In this document: positions 27,160-35,903 of the stretch, piece after piece
Numbering within the stretch: the first letter of the stretch is position 1
How the letters are laid out: each line of letters begins with the position of its first letter
Source: Actinomycetes bacterium
GTDB taxonomy: Bacteria; Actinomycetota; Acidimicrobiia; Acidimicrobiales; Microtrichaceae
Direction of reading: 5' to 3'
Assembly: GCA_029782335.1 (NCBI GenBank)
Contig: JAKOVA010000245.1
Span: 32,575-96,574 of the forward strand
DNA length: 64,000 nt
Notes under the pieces: generated by a model
What the model was told of the DNA's origin: nothing
The model's database searches: none
Seen by the model: only the letters and a program-made list of their open reading frames with translations
Translations under genes and position numbers: made by a program

Positions 27160-28974
27160 TTGAACACCCCGTCGACGCCCATCACCGACGTCAGGCTCCG
27201 CGAGATGTACCTGGCGTTCTTCGTTGATCGCGGCCACGCCGTGATCCCCAGTGCATCGTTGGTCCCCCAGGACGACCCGACGGTCCTGTTCACCACGGCC
27301 GGGATGCATCCGCTCACGCCGTATCTCAAGGGCCAGACCCACCCGTCGGGCACCCGCCTGGTGGACTGCCAGAAGTGCGTCCGTACCACCGACATCGATG
27401 ATGTCGGCGACCCGAGCCATCTCACGTTCTTCGAGATGCTGGGCAACTGGTCACTCGGCGACTACTACAAGAACGAGTCGATCCGCTGGAGCTACGAGTT
27501 CCTCACCGATCCGCAGTACCTCGGCATCGACCCGCAGCGTCTCTGGATCACGATCTTCGAGGGCAACGATGTGGTGCCCCGAGACGACGAGAGCGCCGAG
27601 GTCTGGCGCAGCCTGGGCATTCCCGACGAGCGCATCATCGCTCTGGGCGAGGACGACAACTGGTGGTCGGCGGGCGCGGAGGGCGCGTGCGGCCCCGACA
27701 CCGAGATCTTCATGGACCGCACCGGCGTGCCGTGTGCACGCGGCGACGAGTGCCTGCCCGGCACCTGCGACTGCGACCGGTTCTTCGAGATCTGGAACAA
27801 CGTGTTCATGTCCTACGAGCGGCGCGGCGGCGAGATCACTCCGCTGCCCAACCGCAACGTCGACACGGGCATGGGGCTCGAACGCACCGTCGCGATGCTC
27901 AACGACCTGCCGTCGGTCTACGAGATCCCCACCCTCGTGGAGATCCGCAACTCGATCACCGAACCGCTCGAGGTAGCCCCCACCGGCGAGGCCGCCGCTC
28001 GCGCGCTGCGAATCCTCGTGGACCACCTCCGCGCCGCGGTGTTCATCATCGGTGACACCACGAGCACCCTGCCGAGCAACCAAGGGCGCGGCTATGTCGT
28101 GCGTCGGCTCATTCGTCGTTCGGTCCGCGTCGCGCAGAGCCTCGGCCTCGACCCGTACCACTGGGCTGACTGTTCGCTGCGGGTGATCGACCTCTACGGC
28201 GAGGTCTACCCCGAACTCGAGCGCCATCGCAGCTTGATCCATGACGAGCTCCGCGCCGAGTGTGAGCGGTTCCTCACCACCCTGCACCGGGGTATGCGCA
28301 AGCTCGAGTCCGAGATCGAGTCGTTGGTCGCTGAGGGCGGGGGAGTGCTGTCGGGGGAGGTCGCCTTCCACCTCTACGACACCGACGGTTTCCCCGTGGA
28401 TCTCACCCAGGAGGTCGCCCGCGAGGCTGGGCTCGAAGTTGACATCGACGATTTCGAACGTCGCTTCGCCGAGCACCGCGACCGCTCACGCGGCCAGCGC
28501 GCTGCGGGTGGCCTCGCCGACGACAGCGAGGAGAGCGTGCGCTACCACACCGCGACGCACCTGCTGCACGCCGCGCTGCGCGAGGTGCTGGGTGACCACG
28601 TCGTGCAGAAGGGGTCGAACATCACCCGTGAGCGGCTGCGCTTCGACTTCAGCCACCATGCCGCGATGACCCCCGAGGAAGTGGCGAAGGTGACCGCCCT
28701 CGTCCAGGAACAGATCGACCGTGGCATCGCCGTCGAGCGTGAGGTGATGACCATTCCCGAGGCTCGCGCCGCGGGCGCGATCGGCCTGTTCGACGACAAG
28801 TACGAGGGCGACGTCTCCGTCTATCGGGTCCCCGGCTTCTCCCTGGAGTTCTGCGGTGGACCGCACGTGGCCAACACCGGCGAGCTCGGCCATTTCCGCA
28901 TCGTCAAAGAACAATCCGCCGGTGCGGGGGTGCGCCGGATCCGAGCGGAGCTGGAACCGAAGAGCGCCGCGTAA
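27160..28974 (+). CDS. alaS: Short alanyl-tRNA synthetase lacking the C-terminal C-Ala domain
   Basis: This 604-residue class II synthetase charges tRNA-Ala. The catalytic domain (REMYLAFF, TTAGMHPLTPYL, FFEMLGNWS, EIWNNVFM, NVDTGMGLERT) and the editing domain (zinc ligands His463, His467, Cys565, His569 in HTATH and CGGPH) are present. The chain ends right after the editing domain, whereas usual bacterial AlaRS continues to about 870 residues with the oligomerising C-Ala/DHHA1 domain. A cysteine-rich insertion (Cys192, 198, 203, 205) precedes EIWN, perhaps a zinc site. The TTG at 27160 is the only sensible start. I see no frameshift: a clean TAA follows the last Ala. It may be the sole or a second AlaRS. 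Confidence 0.88.
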   Translation: MNTPSTPITDVRLREMYLAFFVDRGHAVIPSASLVPQDDPTVLFTTAGMHPLTPYLKGQTHPSGTRLVDCQKCVRTTDIDDVGDPSHLTFFEMLGNWSLGDYYKNESIRWSYEFLTDPQYLGIDPQRLWITIFEGNDVVPRDDESAEVWRSLGIPDERIIALGEDDNWWSAGAEGACGPDTEIFMDRTGVPCARGDECLPGTCDCDRFFEIWNNVFMSYERRGGEITPLPNRNVDTGMGLERTVAMLNDLPSVYEIPTLVEIRNSITEPLEVAPTGEAAARALRILVDHLRAAVFIIGDTTSTLPSNQGRGYVVRRLIRRSVRVAQSLGLDPYHWADCSLRVIDLYGEVYPELERHRSLIHDELRAECERFLTTLHRGMRKLESEIESLVAEGGGVLSGEVAFHLYDTDGFPVDLTQEVAREAGLEVDIDDFERRFAEHRDRSRGQRAAGGLADDSEESVRYHTATHLLHAALREVLGDHVVQKGSNITRERLRFDFSHHAAMTPEEVAKVTALVQEQIDRGIAVEREVMTIPEARAAGAIGLFDDKYEGDVSVYRVPGFSLEFCGGPHVANTGELGHFRIVKEQSAGAGVRRIRAELEPKSAA

Positions 28975-28977
28975 CCC

Positions 28978-30192
28978 TCAGCGATAAGCGACGGCAACGG
29001 GCGAGTCGGCCGCGACGCCCGCGGCATGGTTCCACCGTCGCCAGAGATGACGCAGCCAGCGGGGCCGCCGATCGCCGTGCACCGCCTCGACGACCAGCGC
29101 CGAGACCCGTCGGTCGAACGCGTCCGCCTCCTCAAGTGCGTCGAGCATGCCCGGCCGTTGGTCGATCCAGCGAGCCTGGATCGCGTCGCGTTCGTTCCGC
29201 AGCGCCCCCAACGTCGCCGGGAGATCCGCCAGCGCCGCACGGTGGATCACCTCATGCCGCCACCAGCGGATCTCCGGGTCGTACCGGTTCGACCCCGGCG
29301 CTTCCGCGGGCAGCGAGCCGTCGAGGGGGAGTGGCAGGAACAGCGACATGCACGGCGCCGAGGTTCCCGTCGCCCAGACGTCGACGCCACCGCGGAGATC
29401 GGCAATCCATGAGGCGGTGGTCTGCGATGCCGTCGCGAGCCCCCCAGCGTGAACACACGGCGCAGCGAGCGTCCCGTTGAGCAGCGACCACGACGGCCCG
29501 AGCCCGGCGCCGTGGTCCGAAAGGAGGGTAACCATGTCGAGGACGCCGCTCGCCGCGCAGGCCGCACGCTCGGTGCGCGCACGCCGCGAGCGACCGGCGG
29601 CGACGTACTCACGCAGCGGGTCACGGTGGGCCTCGGCGAACCCAGCGATGGTGAGCCCGTTGGAGATCGAACGGGCTGGTCCACGAACCGTCTCGACCGC
29701 CCAGTCCCTGCCCGCCGTCTCGAGCACCATCGCCCCGTCGCGGTCGGCGATGAGGAACGAGTTGTCGTAGGTGAAACCCGGCCGCTCGTGGCTGCAGGGC
29801 CCACCTTGGCCGTGGCGCTCGAGCAGCCCGACGATCACCTCCACCGCTTCGGCCGCATGCTGGGCCCGCTCCAACGCGAGCCGCACGAGGTCCATTCCCA
29901 GCAGCGCAGGCGGGCCGGCCTTCGACTTCGTGAACACCGCCTCGTTGCCGATGGTGAGGCCGAACTCGTTGGTCCCCATCTCCGCGCCCCACATCCACCA
30001 GGGCTGCGACACGACGACGGCATGGGTGTGCGCCACCTGGGGGATCTCGATCCAGGTACACCGCAAGGTCGAACCGTTCGGGTGATCCGCCGCGGGGTAC
30101 CAGCGGATCTGTTGCGCTTCGTTCGGGTCGCGGTCGCTGTTCTTTGCGAACAGCACACCGTCGGGACCCAACGCGACCGCCGTGTCGCACAT
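28978..30192 (-). CDS. Peptidase C69 / secernin-like N-terminal nucleophile hydrolase
   Basis: This 404-residue protein starts MCDTAVALG, so Cys2 would become the N-terminal nucleophile after removal of Met, as in C69 dipeptidases and secernins. NSDRDPNEAQ, HTHAVVVSQPWWMWGAEMGTNEFGL and IGNEAVFTKSK are family segments. It probably acts as a cytoplasmic dipeptidase or amidase. The start is fixed by the required Cys2 position. Convergent with alaS, the stop codons are 3 bp apart. Confidence 0.88.
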   Translation of the reverse strand: MCDTAVALGPDGVLFAKNSDRDPNEAQQIRWYPAADHPNGSTLRCTWIEIPQVAHTHAVVVSQPWWMWGAEMGTNEFGLTIGNEAVFTKSKAGPPALLGMDLVRLALERAQHAAEAVEVIVGLLERHGQGGPCSHERPGFTYDNSFLIADRDGAMVLETAGRDWAVETVRGPARSISNGLTIAGFAEAHRDPLREYVAAGRSRRARTERAACAASGVLDMVTLLSDHGAGLGPSWSLLNGTLAAPCVHAGGLATASQTTASWIADLRGGVDVWATGTSAPCMSLFLPLPLDGSLPAEAPGSNRYDPEIRWWRHEVIHRAALADLPATLGALRNERDAIQARWIDQRPGMLDALEEADAFDRRVSALVVEAVHGDRRPRWLRHLWRRWNHAAGVAADSPVAVAYR

Positions 30193-30253
30193 GGTGCGAG
30201 CGTATCGGCGGACGTGGCTGATCAGGCGCTGATCGACGGGCGATCCGCGGGGA

Positions 30254-31999
30254 TCAGCCGCGGTCGCGACGCACGTTCGCCCGCTTGCCGCGGATGGTGG
30301 TCTCCCGCATCGCGGCCACGACGTGATCCGCACGGTTGGCGGGGACATCGACGAGGGAGAAGCGGTCCGCGATGTCGATCGGCCCGATGTCACGGCCCGA
30401 CAACCCGCTTTCGCCGGCAATCGCCCCGACGAGATCGCCCGGCCGGACGCCCGCTGCGCGGCCGGCATTGACGAAAAGGCGCACCTTGCCTTTGGCGGGT
30501 GGGCCGAGGCGGCCGCGGCCGGCGCCGCGGGTAGCGCGATCGCCTCGCATCGGCCCGCCCCGATCACGATCGTCGGGCCCGCGGCGGCCGTCCCGATCAC
30601 GCCAGTCGCTGTCACGCCGGCCGTCACGGCGGGCCGATCGCGACGGCTGCGCGGTGCGTTCGCCGCGCTGGGGACGCAGGGGCACGTCGGGGATCTCTGC
30701 GTCGTCCTCAGCAGCCGACTGATCGTGGAGCAGCTGTGCCGCAGCGAGCGCGACTTCGACGATGTCGTACTCGTCGGCGAGGGAGTCGATCGTTGCGCGC
30801 ATGGACTCGAGGTCGCCGCGCACGAGCCGCTCACGGATGGCCTCGGTGGTGAGCTCGACGCGGCGGGCGGCGAGATCTGCGACCGACGGCACCTTCCGGA
30901 CCGGCAGCGAACGCCCGATGGACGCCTCGATGTTCTTGATGAGTCGATGCTCACGGGGCTCGGCAAGGGTGATCGCGACCCCCGCTCGTCCGGCGCGACC
31001 CACCCGGCCGATGCGATGAACGTAGGACTCGGGAGCGGAGGGCACGTCGAAGTTCACGACGTGGGTGAGCAGATCGATGTCGAGGCCGCGGGCGGCGACG
31101 TCGGTCGCCAACAACAACTCCGCGGTCCCGGCGCGCAGACGGCTCATGACCCGTTCGCGCTGTTCCTGGCTCATGCCGCCATGCAGTGCCTCGGCGCGGT
31201 AGCCGCGGCCGTTCATGGTCTCGTTGAGCTGGTCGACTTCCGTGCGGGTCCGGCAAAACACCAGGGTCGCGGCGGGTGCCTCGACGTCGAGCAGCCGTCC
31301 CAATGCCGCCGGCTTGTGCGAACGGGGCACGACGTACACCGTCTCACGGATCTGTGCGTCGTCGGCTGCGGTGTGGCGGGGCGAGCTAATCTCGATGCGC
31401 TGCGGATCGTTGAGGTGGTGCCGAGCGAGACGCTCGATGCGGCGCGGCATGGTGGCCGACAGCAACACGGTCTGGCGTTGCGGCGGCAGGGCACCGAGCA
31501 AGGCGTCGAGGTCCTCGGCGAAGCCCATGTCGAGCATCTCGTCGGCTTCGTCGAGCACCACCGACAGCACGTGGTCGAGGCGCAGCGTTCCCCGCTCGAG
31601 ATGATCGATCGCGCGGCCGGGGGTGGCGACGACCACGTCGACGCCCGCGGCGAGCGCGTGGAGCTGGCGACCGATCGGCTGGCCGCCATAGATCGGCACG
31701 ACCCGCGCGCCGAGCCCGCGGCCGTAACGGTGGAACGCCTCGGAGACCTGCATCGCGAGTTCACGGGTTGGCACCACGACGAGCACGGAGGGATCGTCGA
31801 GGCTGCGCCGATCCGGCCGCTCCGACCACCGCTGCAACGTCGGCAAGGCAAAGGCAGCGGTCTTGCCGGTGCCCGTCGCGGCCTGGCCGAGGAGGTCGTC
31901 ACCTGCGAGCACCACCGGGATCGCCCGTTCCTGGATCGGCGTCGGTTCCTCGTAGCCGAGCTCACCGAGCGCGTCGAGCAGTTCGGGACACAGCCCCAT
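30254..31999 (-). CDS. DEAD-box ATP-dependent RNA helicase with DbpA-type RNA-binding domain
   Basis: This is an RNA helicase of at least 581 residues, related to DeaD/CsdA. It has the Q motif (EPTPIQ), AATGTGKT, PTREL, DEAD, SAT and HRIGRVGRAG, then an Arg/Asp/Gly-rich linker and a C-terminal DbpA RNA-binding fold (VRLFVNAGRAAGVRPGDLVGAIAGESGLSG). It likely unwinds rRNA or mRNA structures in ribosome assembly. ATG 31999 is the first standard start, but it lacks a Shine-Dalgarno sequence and drops the conserved upstream Phe of the Q-motif region. An in-frame ATC at 32035 has GGAGG 5 nt upstream and would restore it (adding ISTATSDAGFAA). Confidence 0.9.
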   Translation of the reverse strand: MGLCPELLDALGELGYEEPTPIQERAIPVVLAGDDLLGQAATGTGKTAAFALPTLQRWSERPDRRSLDDPSVLVVVPTRELAMQVSEAFHRYGRGLGARVVPIYGGQPIGRQLHALAAGVDVVVATPGRAIDHLERGTLRLDHVLSVVLDEADEMLDMGFAEDLDALLGALPPQRQTVLLSATMPRRIERLARHHLNDPQRIEISSPRHTAADDAQIRETVYVVPRSHKPAALGRLLDVEAPAATLVFCRTRTEVDQLNETMNGRGYRAEALHGGMSQEQRERVMSRLRAGTAELLLATDVAARGLDIDLLTHVVNFDVPSAPESYVHRIGRVGRAGRAGVAITLAEPREHRLIKNIEASIGRSLPVRKVPSVADLAARRVELTTEAIRERLVRGDLESMRATIDSLADEYDIVEVALAAAQLLHDQSAAEDDAEIPDVPLRPQRGERTAQPSRSARRDGRRDSDWRDRDGRRGPDDRDRGGPMRGDRATRGAGRGRLGPPAKGKVRLFVNAGRAAGVRPGDLVGAIAGESGLSGRDIGPIDIADRFSLVDVPANRADHVVAAMRETTIRGKRANVRRDRG

Positions 32000-32078
32000 C
32001 GCGGCGAAGCCGGCGTCGGACGTTGCAGTACTGATGGGGTCCTCCGATCGAGCTGTGCGATCCTACGGTCGCAACCGG

Positions 32079-32669
32079 TCAGGCTGCGAGCTCGACCGCC
32101 GTCCAGATCGCGAGCGCAGCAAAGACGGCCGCCCCGACGTAGTTCACCTTGTGGATGGGAACCCGCGCCACCAGGCGTCGACCGAAGGTCGCGGCGAGCG
32201 CGGCAACCACCGCCAGCGCGGCGAGGGCACCAACGCCGGTACCCACCGCGTCACCCGAACGTGCCGCAAGGCTCGCCGTGGCGAGCTGAGTCAGGTCCCC
32301 CCACTCCGCGAGGAGGATCAAGGCGAAGCTGCCGGCGAACGCGGCGCGGGCCGAGCCACCCTCGACGGCCGTCTCCAGCTCGTCGCTGGCCTCGCCGGAG
32401 CGGCGGGCTTCCCGGAACAACATCACGGCACCGAGCGCGAACAGCGCGGCCACCGCGACCCGAACCGGCACCTCGGGAAGCAGCGCGATGGCCGAACCCG
32501 CAGCGACGGCGACCGTGACGTGCACCGCGAACGCCGCAACCGCACCACCCCACACCCAGGCCAGGCGGCGGTAGCGCGTAGTGAGCACGATCGTGGCCAT
32601 CATCGTCTTGTCGGGAAGCTCCGCGGGGAAGACCGTCGCGAACGCACTGGCGACGGAACGCGTCAACAT
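32079..32669 (-). CDS. TMEM165/GDT1 (UPF0016) family cation transporter
   Basis: This 196-residue membrane protein has two inverted three-helix halves, each with the family E-x-x-D-[KL]-T motif: ELPDKTMMAT near the N terminus and EWGDLTQLAT in the second half. Relatives exchange Mn2+ or Ca2+ for protons, so it probably exports manganese. A loop of about 20 acidic residues (EASDELETAVEGG) joins the halves. It lies between the DEAD-box helicase gene and a lipoprotein gene, with no evident coupling or manganese riboswitch. Confidence 0.88.
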   Translation of the reverse strand: MLTRSVASAFATVFPAELPDKTMMATIVLTTRYRRLAWVWGGAVAAFAVHVTVAVAAGSAIALLPEVPVRVAVAALFALGAVMLFREARRSGEASDELETAVEGGSARAAFAGSFALILLAEWGDLTQLATASLAARSGDAVGTGVGALAALAVVAALAATFGRRLVARVPIHKVNYVGAAVFAALAIWTAVELAA

Positions 32670-32684
32670 CGACGACAGCGACGC

Positions 32685-34214
32685 TCAGAAGGGTGCGGCC
32701 GACTTCGCGGCCGCGACGATCTCGTCTCGGTCTGGCGGCAGCAACGTTCCAGCGGCGACCGAGGCATCAGCCGATGCGTTCACCGCGTCGACGTAGGACT
32801 CGTGGGTGGGGTAGCGGGCCCGGAGGGTGTCGGCGCTCAGAGGTTCCGTCGATCCGAAGATGTCGCAGAAGATCCCGCCTGCGGCGTTGGTCTCACCGCT
32901 CAGGCGAGTGGTCGCGGCGTCAACCGCCGGCGTGCGAACCCCGCCGCGGGCGTTGCCGTCCGGATCACGGACGATCGCACCGTCCGCGGTCTCGATCGGC
33001 GCGACCTTGGCAGGGGCCTCCCCGCGGCTCACCCAGGCGTGAAGCGCCGCAAAGGCGGCGCGCACCACGTAGGTCTGAGGCCCGTCATTCACCGGGCCGC
33101 ACGCAGCGGCGATGTCGAAGTTCGCGTCCGGGAGGCTGCGACGACCCGAGAGAATCCCGTAATCGACCACCTTGCGATCCGCGTGGGAGGCACCGGCGAT
33201 CTCCCAGGTTCGCAGCTGTGACGTGTCGGGCTCACGGGCGGGAGCGAAGCCGAGTTTGAACAGGTCGGTCTCGGTTTCGAGCTGCAGCACCGGGACACCG
33301 AGATCGGCTCGGATGAAGGTGCGGGCCGGCTGGGGAACCGATCGATCGGCGTTGAGGGGCGCCCCGCCTGCGAACCGGCTGTGGATCAGGAAACCGTCGA
33401 ACATCCGGGTGAGCGGCTGGATGGCGTTGACGTAGGTGGTCATTCGGTCGGCGGACTGCGACTCACCGGCAGCGATCAGCGCTGTTGGCCGCAGCCCACC
33501 GAGGGCGTCAACCGATCCGGGCTGACGGATCGCCGCGGCGACCTGGCTGAAGATGTCGTAGCTGAACTCGTCGCCAGGATGATGCAGCGGCGCGTAACGC
33601 TGCGGATCAACCTCTTTGAGCGGCGGTGCGTGAAAGTTCGGGATCTCGATGAGGCCACCGCCACCCTCGATCCCGGTGCGCTGCACGGACACTCCGACGT
33701 GCACGAACCCGGAGCGGAGGAGTTCCTCGTGGCCGAGGCCGAAGTCGGGATCGGCTTCGAGGCCGGCGCTGACGTTGTGCCACTCGAGCACGACGGTGCC
33801 GTTGAAACGCTTCGGGTCCGTGGGGCGACGAACCACAAGTCGGGTCACGTAGTCGCCGGTCGGACCACCCGCGTCCGCCGGCCAGTGCCCCTGTTCATCC
33901 CAGGTTCCGGCGACGCGAAACGAACGGGCCGTTCCGGTCGCGAAGTACTCGTGCTCCTCGTATCCGTAGCGCGCCGCGAGATCCTCGGGCATCGAGTTGA
34001 ACGGCACGCCGGTCGTCCCACCGGTGATGGGCCCCGACAGCGTGGCCACCGGCGCGTCGCGTTGCACGGTCGTGGTGGTTGGCGCCGCGGTGGTGGCGGC
34101 GGAGCGATCGGCGGAGTCGCTCGACGAGGTGTCGCTGCAGCCGACCAGCAGGCTGAGCACGGCGAGCGACGCTGCGAGTCGGGCTCGCAGCGAGGCGACG
34201 TTGCGGATGCTCAA
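32685..34214 (-). CDS. Exported alpha/beta-hydrolase domain lipoprotein (PF20091-like)
   Basis: This 509-residue protein has a signal peptide and lipobox (LLVGC), then a Thr-rich linker (about residues 30-50). The main domain has RPTDPKRFNGTVVLEWHNVSAG, a nucleophile motif GESQSA and HADRK near the C-terminal side. This pattern matches the poorly characterised alpha/beta hydrolase domain family (Abhydrolase_10), whose members hydrolyse esters. The start is TTG 34214, 3 nt after the stop of the flavodoxin-like gene; no ATG or GTG gives a full signal peptide. Confidence 0.85.
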   Translation of the reverse strand: MSIRNVASLRARLAASLAVLSLLVGCSDTSSSDSADRSAATTAAPTTTTVQRDAPVATLSGPITGGTTGVPFNSMPEDLAARYGYEEHEYFATGTARSFRVAGTWDEQGHWPADAGGPTGDYVTRLVVRRPTDPKRFNGTVVLEWHNVSAGLEADPDFGLGHEELLRSGFVHVGVSVQRTGIEGGGGLIEIPNFHAPPLKEVDPQRYAPLHHPGDEFSYDIFSQVAAAIRQPGSVDALGGLRPTALIAAGESQSADRMTTYVNAIQPLTRMFDGFLIHSRFAGGAPLNADRSVPQPARTFIRADLGVPVLQLETETDLFKLGFAPAREPDTSQLRTWEIAGASHADRKVVDYGILSGRRSLPDANFDIAAACGPVNDGPQTYVVRAAFAALHAWVSRGEAPAKVAPIETADGAIVRDPDGNARGGVRTPAVDAATTRLSGETNAAGGIFCDIFGSTEPLSADTLRARYPTHESYVDAVNASADASVAAGTLLPPDRDEIVAAAKSAAPF

Positions 34215-34217
34215 GAC

Positions 34218-34643
34218 TCAGGCCGGCTCGGTGACCGCCACGAGGCGATCCACAAACTCGGCAGTGCCCTCCTCGAGGCGGTCGCGGCGAATCGTCATGG
34301 CGCCCTTGACGTCGCCGCCGCGGGATTCGAGCGTGGTGGTGAGCTTGTCGAGCGTCTTGCCGGGGTGCACCGCGAAGGTCACGAATCCGTAGGTCGGCTT
34401 GCCCCCGAGGAGCGGCAGGGAGCCCAATCGCCCGCGTCCGCCGGGGCGCTGTCCGACGAGAATCAGCCCGTCGACCCACGTTCCGACGACCACCACATCC
34501 GCGCGTTGCAACGCGGCGAGGTCGACCTGCTTGGTGCTGCAGGCGGTCGCCTCCCAACCTGCCTCCACCAGCTGCTCCGCGATCCGGCGGGCCGCCGACC
34601 TGGTGGTGCCCGTCAGGCTCTCGTAGATGACCAAGGCTCGCAT
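34218..34643 (-). CDS. Flavodoxin-like protein
   Basis: This 141-residue protein opens with MRALVIYESLTGTTRSAARRIAEQL, the FMN phosphate-binding loop of flavodoxins. VVVGTWVDGLILVGQRP corresponds to the second FMN loop. It probably carries electrons or acts as a flavodoxin-domain oxidoreductase in the cytoplasm. The start at ATG 34643 is directly before the loop. It is divergent from the AlkB-like gene (56-bp gap) and lies 3 nt before the hydrolase lipoprotein gene. Confidence 0.85.
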   Translation of the reverse strand: MRALVIYESLTGTTRSAARRIAEQLVEAGWEATACSTKQVDLAALQRADVVVVGTWVDGLILVGQRPGGRGRLGSLPLLGGKPTYGFVTFAVHPGKTLDKLTTTLESRGGDVKGAMTIRRDRLEEGTAEFVDRLVAVTEPA

Positions 34644-34699
34644 CCCCACAGGATCGCACATCGCGACGGTGCCGGAGCTCATCGGGGGGCGCGCTCGTG

Positions 34700-35374
34700 A
34701 TGGAGGCGTGGGTGGACCACACTGCGGAGGTGGCGACGCTTCATCCGGAGCCGACGGTTGAGCGCATCGAGCTGGACGATCGCTCCTGGGTCGATGTGGT
34801 TCGCGGCTGGGTGCTCGACAGCGACGAGGTGTTCGACGCCGCGACGACGGGCGTCGAATGGCGGGGTGGCCAGGTGTACCGATACGACCACTGGGTGGAC
34901 GAACCACGCCTCGGCGGGTACTGGAAGGTCGGCGTCGAGGCGGCTCATCCGGTGGTCCTCGACGCGCATCGGTGGCTCCAGCACCGCTACCGGGTGCGCT
35001 TCGACGGCTGCGCATGGGCGTGGTACCGGGACGGGGCCGACAGCGTGGCGTTTCACCGTGACCGGGAGATGCGATGGCTCGATGACACCGTCATCGCGAT
35101 CCTCACGCTCGGCGCACAGCGACCGTTTCTGTTGCGGCCTCGGGCGAATCGATTCGCCGACGACGGGCGCCACGGCGCAACGCACGACCTCGCTCCTGCG
35201 GGTGGGGATCTCTTGGTGATGGGCGGCCGGTGTCAGGCGGACTGGGAGCACGCGGTACCGAAGGTTGCGGGGCGCACGGCGGGGCGCATGTCGTTGCAGT
35301 GGCGATGGACGTCGAGGACCGGGCGGATGGAACGTGGCGGCACGTACCGCTCCCCGCGCCACTACAACCGATAG
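34700..35374 (+). CDS. AlkB-like 2-oxoglutarate/Fe(II)-dependent dioxygenase
   Basis: This 224-residue enzyme has the AlkB pattern: the Fe(II) H-x-D motif in AFHRDREM, the distal His in WEHAVPKV and the 2-oxoglutarate Arg in RMSLQWRW. AlkB proteins oxidatively remove alkyl groups from DNA or RNA bases. ATG 34700 or the adjacent GTG 34697 is the start. The neighbouring LigD-type polymerase gene, across a repeat array, gives a mild DNA-repair flavour to the locus. Confidence 0.85.
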   Translation: MEAWVDHTAEVATLHPEPTVERIELDDRSWVDVVRGWVLDSDEVFDAATTGVEWRGGQVYRYDHWVDEPRLGGYWKVGVEAAHPVVLDAHRWLQHRYRVRFDGCAWAWYRDGADSVAFHRDREMRWLDDTVIAILTLGAQRPFLLRPRANRFADDGRHGATHDLAPAGGDLLVMGGRCQADWEHAVPKVAGRTAGRMSLQWRWTSRTGRMERGGTYRSPRHYNR

Positions 35375-35428
35375 CGCGACGCTCGGCGAGAGGGCGACCT
35401 CACCGCTGCCGACCGAACCCCGCCCCAG

Positions 35429-35815
35429 CGAACCTGCGTACAAATCCGACTTCCACCGACGGAAACCAACGCAAGTTCGGGGATGGGGTGTCGCCCCCGT
35501 CACCTCCCCCGAACTTGCGTACAAAACCGACCTCCACCGACGGAAACCAACGCAAGTTCGGGGATGGGGTGTCGCCCCCGCCACCTCCCCAGCGAACCTG
35601 CGTACAAAACCGACCTCCACCGACGGAAACCAACGCAAGTTCGGGGATGGGGGACCCGCCCCCGTCACCTCCCCCGAACCTGCGTACAAATCCGACCTCC
35701 ACCGACGGAAACGCCCGCAAGTTCGGGGATGGGGAGACCCGCTGCCGGCCGAACCCCACCCCAACGAACCTGCGTACAAAACCGACCCCCACCGACGGAA
35801 ACCAACGCAAGTTCG
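35429..35815. repeat. Five-unit palindromic repeat array (51-bp dyad cores, about 82-bp period)
   Basis: Five 51-bp cores start at 35429, 35510, 35593, 35675 and 35765. Each begins CGAACCTGCGT or CGAACTTGCGT and ends CGCAAGTTCG, so the ends form an imperfect to perfect 11-bp inverted repeat (unit 2 is perfect). The interiors carry a conserved segment ACCGACGGAAACCA. The 30-39 bp between cores is also largely conserved (GGGGATGGGGTGTCGCCCCC-like), so these are tandem repeats and not CRISPR spacers. The array occupies the 529-bp gap between the AlkB-like and polymerase genes and shows no protein signature in any frame. Confidence 0.85.
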
Positions 35816-35896
35816 GGGGAGGGGAGGGCAGAAGTTCGGGGAGGGGAGGCAGAAGTTCGGGGGAGGGGAAGGCGCAAGTTCGGGGGCGGGGAGGGG
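35816..35896. repeat. Degenerate half-repeats (AAGTTCGGGG words) trailing the array
   Basis: After the fifth unit the dyad collapses to several short copies of [GC]AAGTTCGGGG separated by G-rich AGGGGAGG runs. This looks like decayed or truncated right halves of the array unit. The last G-rich run (GGAGGGG, 35890-35896) serves as a plausible ribosome-binding site for the next gene. Confidence 0.6.
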
Positions 35897-35903
35897 CGAT
35901 ACG

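Noticed and set aside
30323..32518. 731-codon open frame on the plus strand
   Set aside because: It is antisense to the DEAD-box helicase and GDT1-like genes and shows only compositional bias.
35400..35900. CRISPR array
   Set aside because: The segments between the repeated cores are nearly identical, not unique spacers, and no cas genes are present; the cores are palindromic tandem units.
35265..35903. Long N-terminal extension of the LigD-type polymerase reading through the repeats
   Set aside because: The reading frame is open only because the repeats lack stops in that frame; the translated repeat has no conserved domain, and GTG 35904 has a good ribosome-binding site.
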